A stretch of DNA of 9,687 bases from Clostridia bacterium. Its GTDB lineage: Bacteria > Bacillota > Clostridia > Oscillospirales > Acutalibacteraceae. Positions 7,355 to 9,687 of this stretch are shown in pieces. The translations under genes and the position numbers were made by a program. Under the pieces are notes generated by a model that saw only the letters and a program-made list of their open reading frames with translations, was not told the DNA's origin and made no database searches. The number at the start of each line of letters is the position of its first letter. Positions within the stretch are counted from its first letter, which is position 1. Location of the stretch: positions 1 to 9,687 of the forward strand of contig JAFOCH010000118.1 in assembly GCA_017381395.1 (NCBI GenBank), written 5' to 3'.

Positions 7355-7372
7355 AACCAATATAACCAATAT
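7355..7372. repeat. tandem 9-bp repeat AACCAATAT x2
   Basis: Two exact adjacent copies, about 55-75 bases upstream of the operon's -35 box and directly next to the terminator of the Cys-rich gene. The rest of the 182-base gap 7231-7412 holds the operon promoter and AT-rich DNA, including ATCAAT twice at a nine-base period (7324-7329, 7333-7338). The tandem copies could be an operator or chance in AT-rich sequence. Confidence 0.5.
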
Positions 7373-7408
7373 AAAAAGCACCCTCCTTGAAGTAGGAAGG
7401 TGCTTTTT
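7371..7408 (-). terminator. strong intrinsic terminator of the Cys-rich protein gene, possibly bidirectional
   Basis: AAAAAGCACC (7373-7382) pairs with GGTGCTTTTT (7399-7408); after one C/A mismatch TCCT pairs with AGGA around a six-base loop. On the minus strand it begins four bases after the stop codon and ends in TTTTTAT. The plus strand also ends in five T residues, so it could stop antisense transcription too. It insulates the aspartate operon from the gene upstream. Confidence 0.92.
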
Positions 7409-7412
7409 GCAA

Positions 7413-8243
7413 TTAGTCGTCCTTATCGTTGTTGCATTTTGAACAAGAATGGGTGTTATTACAGCCGCAAATTCCGCCCCTGCACTCTCTCGGTGGGAGA
7501 AAGTCATCAGTCGGAAAATCGAGTCTGCTGAATACTTCACAAGGATTATCAGTTCCATTGCTACATTCCTTTTCGGGTATGCAGAAATCATATACCGGAA
7601 TAAGCATTTGTACGTTTCTGATAAGCTGTACGATGGTAAAAAGACCAAGGGTTACAAACACAGCTTTTTCGCCCGAATTATAGCTTTCTCTTATGTCGCC
7701 GCCAAGTTTATCACAAATTCTTCTCGGTACGGGACAATGACAGGTGTTATTGCAAACAGTCTTTATCGCGGCAGTGAGCGGAATGGGATCTACACATTCG
7801 ACAACACATTTAGGCAAATTACTTCTGGGTGATGCCTGATGATCGTTTTCATAGTCGAGCGCATATTCGTTTGAAAACACCTTTACCTTACCCTCGCTTC
7901 CATAAAGGATAACCTTTTTGTTATAAAAGGCAACACCTTCAATAGAAACAGGTGACGAATGCTGACTCATAAACAGATCAAATTTAAGCACAAAAAAGAA
8001 GGTTAAATCGCAAGAATAATAACCTCTGTTAAGATGTACCGGTTCAACATCAATATACACATTTTCAACCTCTGCGCACTTGCAACGGATTGTCGTAGCG
8101 CGAGCAATCATTTCGTCAACTTTAGGAGAAAAATAAACCTCGATATCATCCAGACAATCTCTGTCACAACACGAGTCGTAAACCCTTCCCCCATCTATAC
8201 AAACCGCCTCTCTAAAATCGCCGTTTGCACTGATTTCAGCCAT
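7413..8243 (-). CDS. conserved-looking Cys-rich protein of unknown function
   Basis: 276 residues with 21 cysteines; no enzyme motif, no signal peptide and no clear membrane segment. I do not recognise a named family, though the opening (MAEISANGDFREAVCIDGGRVYDSC) and the motifs VYIDVEP, NRGYYS, ILYGSEGKVKVFS and NLPKCVVECVDPI look like a conserved clostridial hypothetical family. The middle (about 30-130) is rich in alternating beta-strand patterns. Cysteines cluster at 15-30, 54-56, 167-177 and in a tail spaced CX4CXCX5CX2C that ends in NNDKDD, suggesting metal binding or disulfide cross-linking. Start: ATG at 8243 with GGAGG eight bases upstream; the earlier in-frame ATG (8279) has no binding site. 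Single-gene unit, with a hairpin terminator right after the stop. A sigma-K-like promoter match upstream hints at a spore-related role, unproved. Confidence 0.75.
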   Translation of the reverse strand: MAEISANGDFREAVCIDGGRVYDSCCDRDCLDDIEVYFSPKVDEMIARATTIRCKCAEVENVYIDVEPVHLNRGYYSCDLTFFFVLKFDLFMSQHSSPVSIEGVAFYNKKVILYGSEGKVKVFSNEYALDYENDHQASPRSNLPKCVVECVDPIPLTAAIKTVCNNTCHCPVPRRICDKLGGDIRESYNSGEKAVFVTLGLFTIVQLIRNVQMLIPVYDFCIPEKECSNGTDNPCEVFSRLDFPTDDFLPPRECRGGICGCNNTHSCSKCNNDKDD

Positions 8244-8251
8244 AAAATGAA

Positions 8252-8256
8252 CCTCC
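8252..8256 (-). promoter_or_regulatory. ribosome binding site that sets the Cys-rich protein start
   Basis: GGAGG within GGGGAGG, eight bases before the ATG at 8243. It rules in favour of the 276-residue form over the 288-codon reading from 8279. Confidence 0.8.
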
Positions 8257-8281
8257 CCAACAATATTATGAAGAAACATTC

Positions 8282-8296
8282 GGTATGAACCATACC
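8282..8296. repeat. inverted repeat GGTATG-N3-CATACC in the leader of the Cys-rich gene
   Basis: A perfect six-base inverted repeat with a three-base centre, about 40-50 bases before the start codon. It could form a hairpin near the 5' end of the mRNA or be an operator for a dimeric regulator. Confidence 0.6.
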
Positions 8297-8310
8297 TGAA
8301 ACTTCTATAA

Positions 8311-8337
8311 TATTCTATGTTGAAGAGGTTGTATTGT
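8311..8337 (-). promoter_or_regulatory. candidate sporulation (sigma-K type) promoter of the Cys-rich gene
   Basis: Minus strand CATAGAATA (8319-8311) fits the mother-cell sigma -10 pattern CATAnnnTA. An AC (8337-8336, context CACA) lies 16 bases upstream as in sigma-K promoters. The alternative sigma-A -10 TATTAT (8312-8307) has no acceptable -35. Short degenerate motifs occur by chance, so this is suggestive only. Confidence 0.35.
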
Positions 8338-8348
8338 GACTAAAAATA

Positions 8349-9687
8349 TTAAATTTTTTCGAGTTTTGCGAAATTTGCCATAACCTTTTTTGTCCCTACC
8401 GAGTCAAAGGCAATTTCGAGCATTGAATCGTTACCCATCGGTATTACCGAGGTAATCATTCCTTCGCCAAACGTCTTATGCTTAATTCGTTCACCGACTG
8501 AATAAACAATTTTGGGTGCTGCGGCTTTTTTCTCAAAGGACGGTTTCGGCATCTGTGTCTTTGGTTGATTATATGAGCTTGACGCAGAATAGCTGTTGCT
8601 ACTGCGGCTAGACGAGTAACCGCCTGAAGAGCAACCGCCTGATGAATAGCCACCTCCTGAATTACAAACGGCAAATCCTCCTGAATTTCGGCTACCGAAG
8701 TCACCCGAAAATCCACCAACGAACGACGAACTTTTTCTTTCAATGAGATTTGCATCGATTTCGCCAATAAAGCGAGACTCTCTCATTCTCTCGGTCCTGC
8801 CGAAAAGCATTCGCTGATACGCATTGGAAATATAAAGCTTCTTTTTGGCACGGGTAATGCCAACATAAGCGAGTCGACGTTCTTCTTCAATTTCGGCATC
8901 ACCGGCATAAATCGACTGACTACCGGGAAAGATTCCTTCCTCAACACCTATTATATATACAATAGGATATTCGAGTCCCTTTGCCGTGTGCATTGTCATC
9001 AGCGAAACTCGGTTATCGTCATCAGCGTCGTCGCGGTCCATATCGGTAATAAGCGAAATTTCCTCTAAAAATCCAGAAAGGGTCGCGTTCTCGTTTTCTT
9101 CCTCATATTTAACAATGCTTGATAAAAGTTCGTTTACGTTCTCGATTTTATCCTTGCCTTCATCGCCCAAATTTCTGAGCGCAAGTATGTAACCCGTATC
9201 ATCAAGCACCTTATTAAATATTTCTTGAAGTTCTGCATTTTCCGCATATTCGGATAAATTATCAATCATATTCGCGAAGCTGATGAGCTCTGTCGCCGCA
9301 GATTTTAAGGTTGCATACTGGTCGGCATTTCGCATAATTTCGAGAATGGGCATATTCAGCTGATAGGAAAGCTCGGTCATTTTACCAACCGTTGTTGCAC
9401 CAATACTTCTCTTTGGTTCGTTAATAATTCGTGTCAGGGCAATATTATCCCTTACATTATTTATAAGGTTAAGATATGCCAAAATATCCTTGATTTCTTT
9501 TCTGTCAAAGAACTTTAATCCACCGTAAACGCGGTATTTTATTCCCGAGCGTGAAAATACATTTTCCACCGCATTTGATTGCGCATTCATTCGGTAAATT
9601 ACAGCAAAATCGGATTCCTTGTACCCGCTATTTATGTTATCGAGTATCGAATCAGCAACAAAACGTGCTTCATCCTGTTCATTTTGA
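8349..9687 (-). CDS. pcrA: PcrA/UvrD-type ATP-dependent DNA helicase, C-terminal part (5' end beyond window)
   Basis: Superfamily 1A 3'-5' helicase for repair, replication-fork clearance and removal of RecA. 445 complete codons are visible; the ~300 N-terminal residues with Walker A and B are off the right edge, and the frame is open to the edge, so an internal ATG at 9590 is not the start. Seen, counted from the first full codon: motif IV region FAVIYRMNAQS (27-37), GGLKFFDRKEIKD (36 onward), motif V VSLMTMHTAKGLEYP (227-241), GVEEGIFPG, and motif VI EEERRLAYVGITRAKKKLY (267-285) with its arginine finger. After about residue 320 comes a Gly/Ser-rich linker, then a Tudor-like RNA-polymerase-binding module (395-445, VGERIKHKTFGEGMI). 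PcrA is favoured over UvrD by this Gram-positive C-terminus. Confidence 0.95.
   Translation of the reverse strand, partial: QNEQDEARFVADSILDNINSGYKESDFAVIYRMNAQSNAVENVFSRSGIKYRVYGGLKFFDRKEIKDILAYLNLINNVRDNIALTRIINEPKRSIGATTVGKMTELSYQLNMPILEIMRNADQYATLKSAATELISFANMIDNLSEYAENAELQEIFNKVLDDTGYILALRNLGDEGKDKIENVNELLSSIVKYEEENENATLSGFLEEISLITDMDRDDADDDNRVSLMTMHTAKGLEYPIVYIIGVEEGIFPGSQSIYAGDAEIEEERRLAYVGITRAKKKLYISNAYQRMLFGRTERMRESRFIGEIDANLIERKSSSFVGGFSGDFGSRNSGGFAVCNSGGGYSSGGCSSGGYSSSRSSNSYSASSSYNQPKTQMPKPSFEKKAAAPKIVYSVGERIKHKTFGEGMITSVIPMGNDSMLEIAFDSVGTKKVMANFAKLEKI
8616..8660 (-). repeat. three 15-bp tandem units in the pcrA linker
   Basis: Three in-frame 15-base units (8616-8630, 8631-8645, 8646-8660) encode SSGGY, SSGGC and SGGGY. 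The third has diverged. They lie in the Gly/Ser-rich spacer between helicase core and C-terminal module and probably arose by slippage. Confidence 0.7.

Noticed and set aside
7231..7412. Lysine riboswitch or T-box leader for the hom-lysC operon
   Set aside because: The promoter sits so close to the first gene that the leader is only about 35 bases, too short for either element.
7449..7832. 127-codon plus-strand open frame opposite the Cys-rich gene
   Set aside because: No ribosome binding site, composition unlike a real protein, and the minus-strand gene there has a clear start, terminator and coherent protein sequence.
8244..8279. N-terminal extension of the Cys-rich protein from ATG at 8279
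   Set aside because: No binding site precedes it, while GGGGAGG lies inside the extension at the right distance from the ATG at 8243.
9591..9687. Start of a separate shorter helicase gene at the ATG at 9590
   Set aside because: The frame is open to the window edge and the residues before it (ending DFAVIYR) are the conserved motif IV region, so the gene continues off the edge.
1..9687. Mobile element, CRISPR array, prophage or defence island
   Set aside because: No transposase, integrase, terminal repeats, spaced repeats or nuclease/toxin genes are visible; gene order and content look like ordinary core chromosome.

Overview
The window reads as a chromosomal housekeeping segment from a low-GC Gram-positive anaerobe. 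It is most likely a member of Clostridia near the Ruminococcaceae/Oscillospiraceae. This is inferred from the AT-rich intergenic DNA, the strong GGAGG-type ribosome binding sites, a clostridial-type hexameric glutamate dehydrogenase, a two-ACT Bacillus-type aspartokinase, a PheB-type ACT regulator, a ComEA-like protein, a PcrA-type helicase and a Cys-rich protein resembling a clostridial conserved family. Seven of the eight genes lie on the minus strand; only the ComEA-like gene is on the plus strand.

Layout from left to right: (1) gdhA, cut at its 3' end by the window edge, with its own promoter. (2) ychF, a translation-associated P-loop NTPase with a GTG start, divergent from (3) a short membrane-anchored comEA-like gene. 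(4) Convergent with it is a four-gene minus-strand operon, in transcription order: pheB-like ACT regulator, hom, lysC, and an HI0933/BaiN-type flavoprotein. (5) Upstream of that operon, and separated from it by a strong hairpin terminator, is a 276-residue protein with 21 cysteines and no assigned function. (6) The C-terminal ~445 codons of a PcrA/UvrD helicase run off the right edge.

The core of the window is the aspartate-family module. LysC makes aspartyl phosphate and Hom reduces aspartate semialdehyde to homoserine; both carry ACT domains expected to sense end products, and the first gene is a small HTH-ACT protein that may add another amino-acid-responsive control. The operon has a near-consensus sigma-A promoter with an extended -10. 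It appears to end in a hairpin plus seven T residues that lies inside the 3' coding end of the convergent comEA gene. gdhA (ammonia assimilation into glutamate) is transcribed separately.

There is no gene-free stretch over 300 bases; the largest gaps are about 180 bases (1258-1435 and 7231-7412). I see no mobile element, CRISPR array, tRNA, rRNA or obvious defence system. I do not see a clearly new system. The least-explained items are the Cys-rich protein with a sporulation-type promoter match and 5' hairpin, the terminator embedded in comEA, a likely internal start inside lysC, and an intercistronic hairpin with two competing arms.
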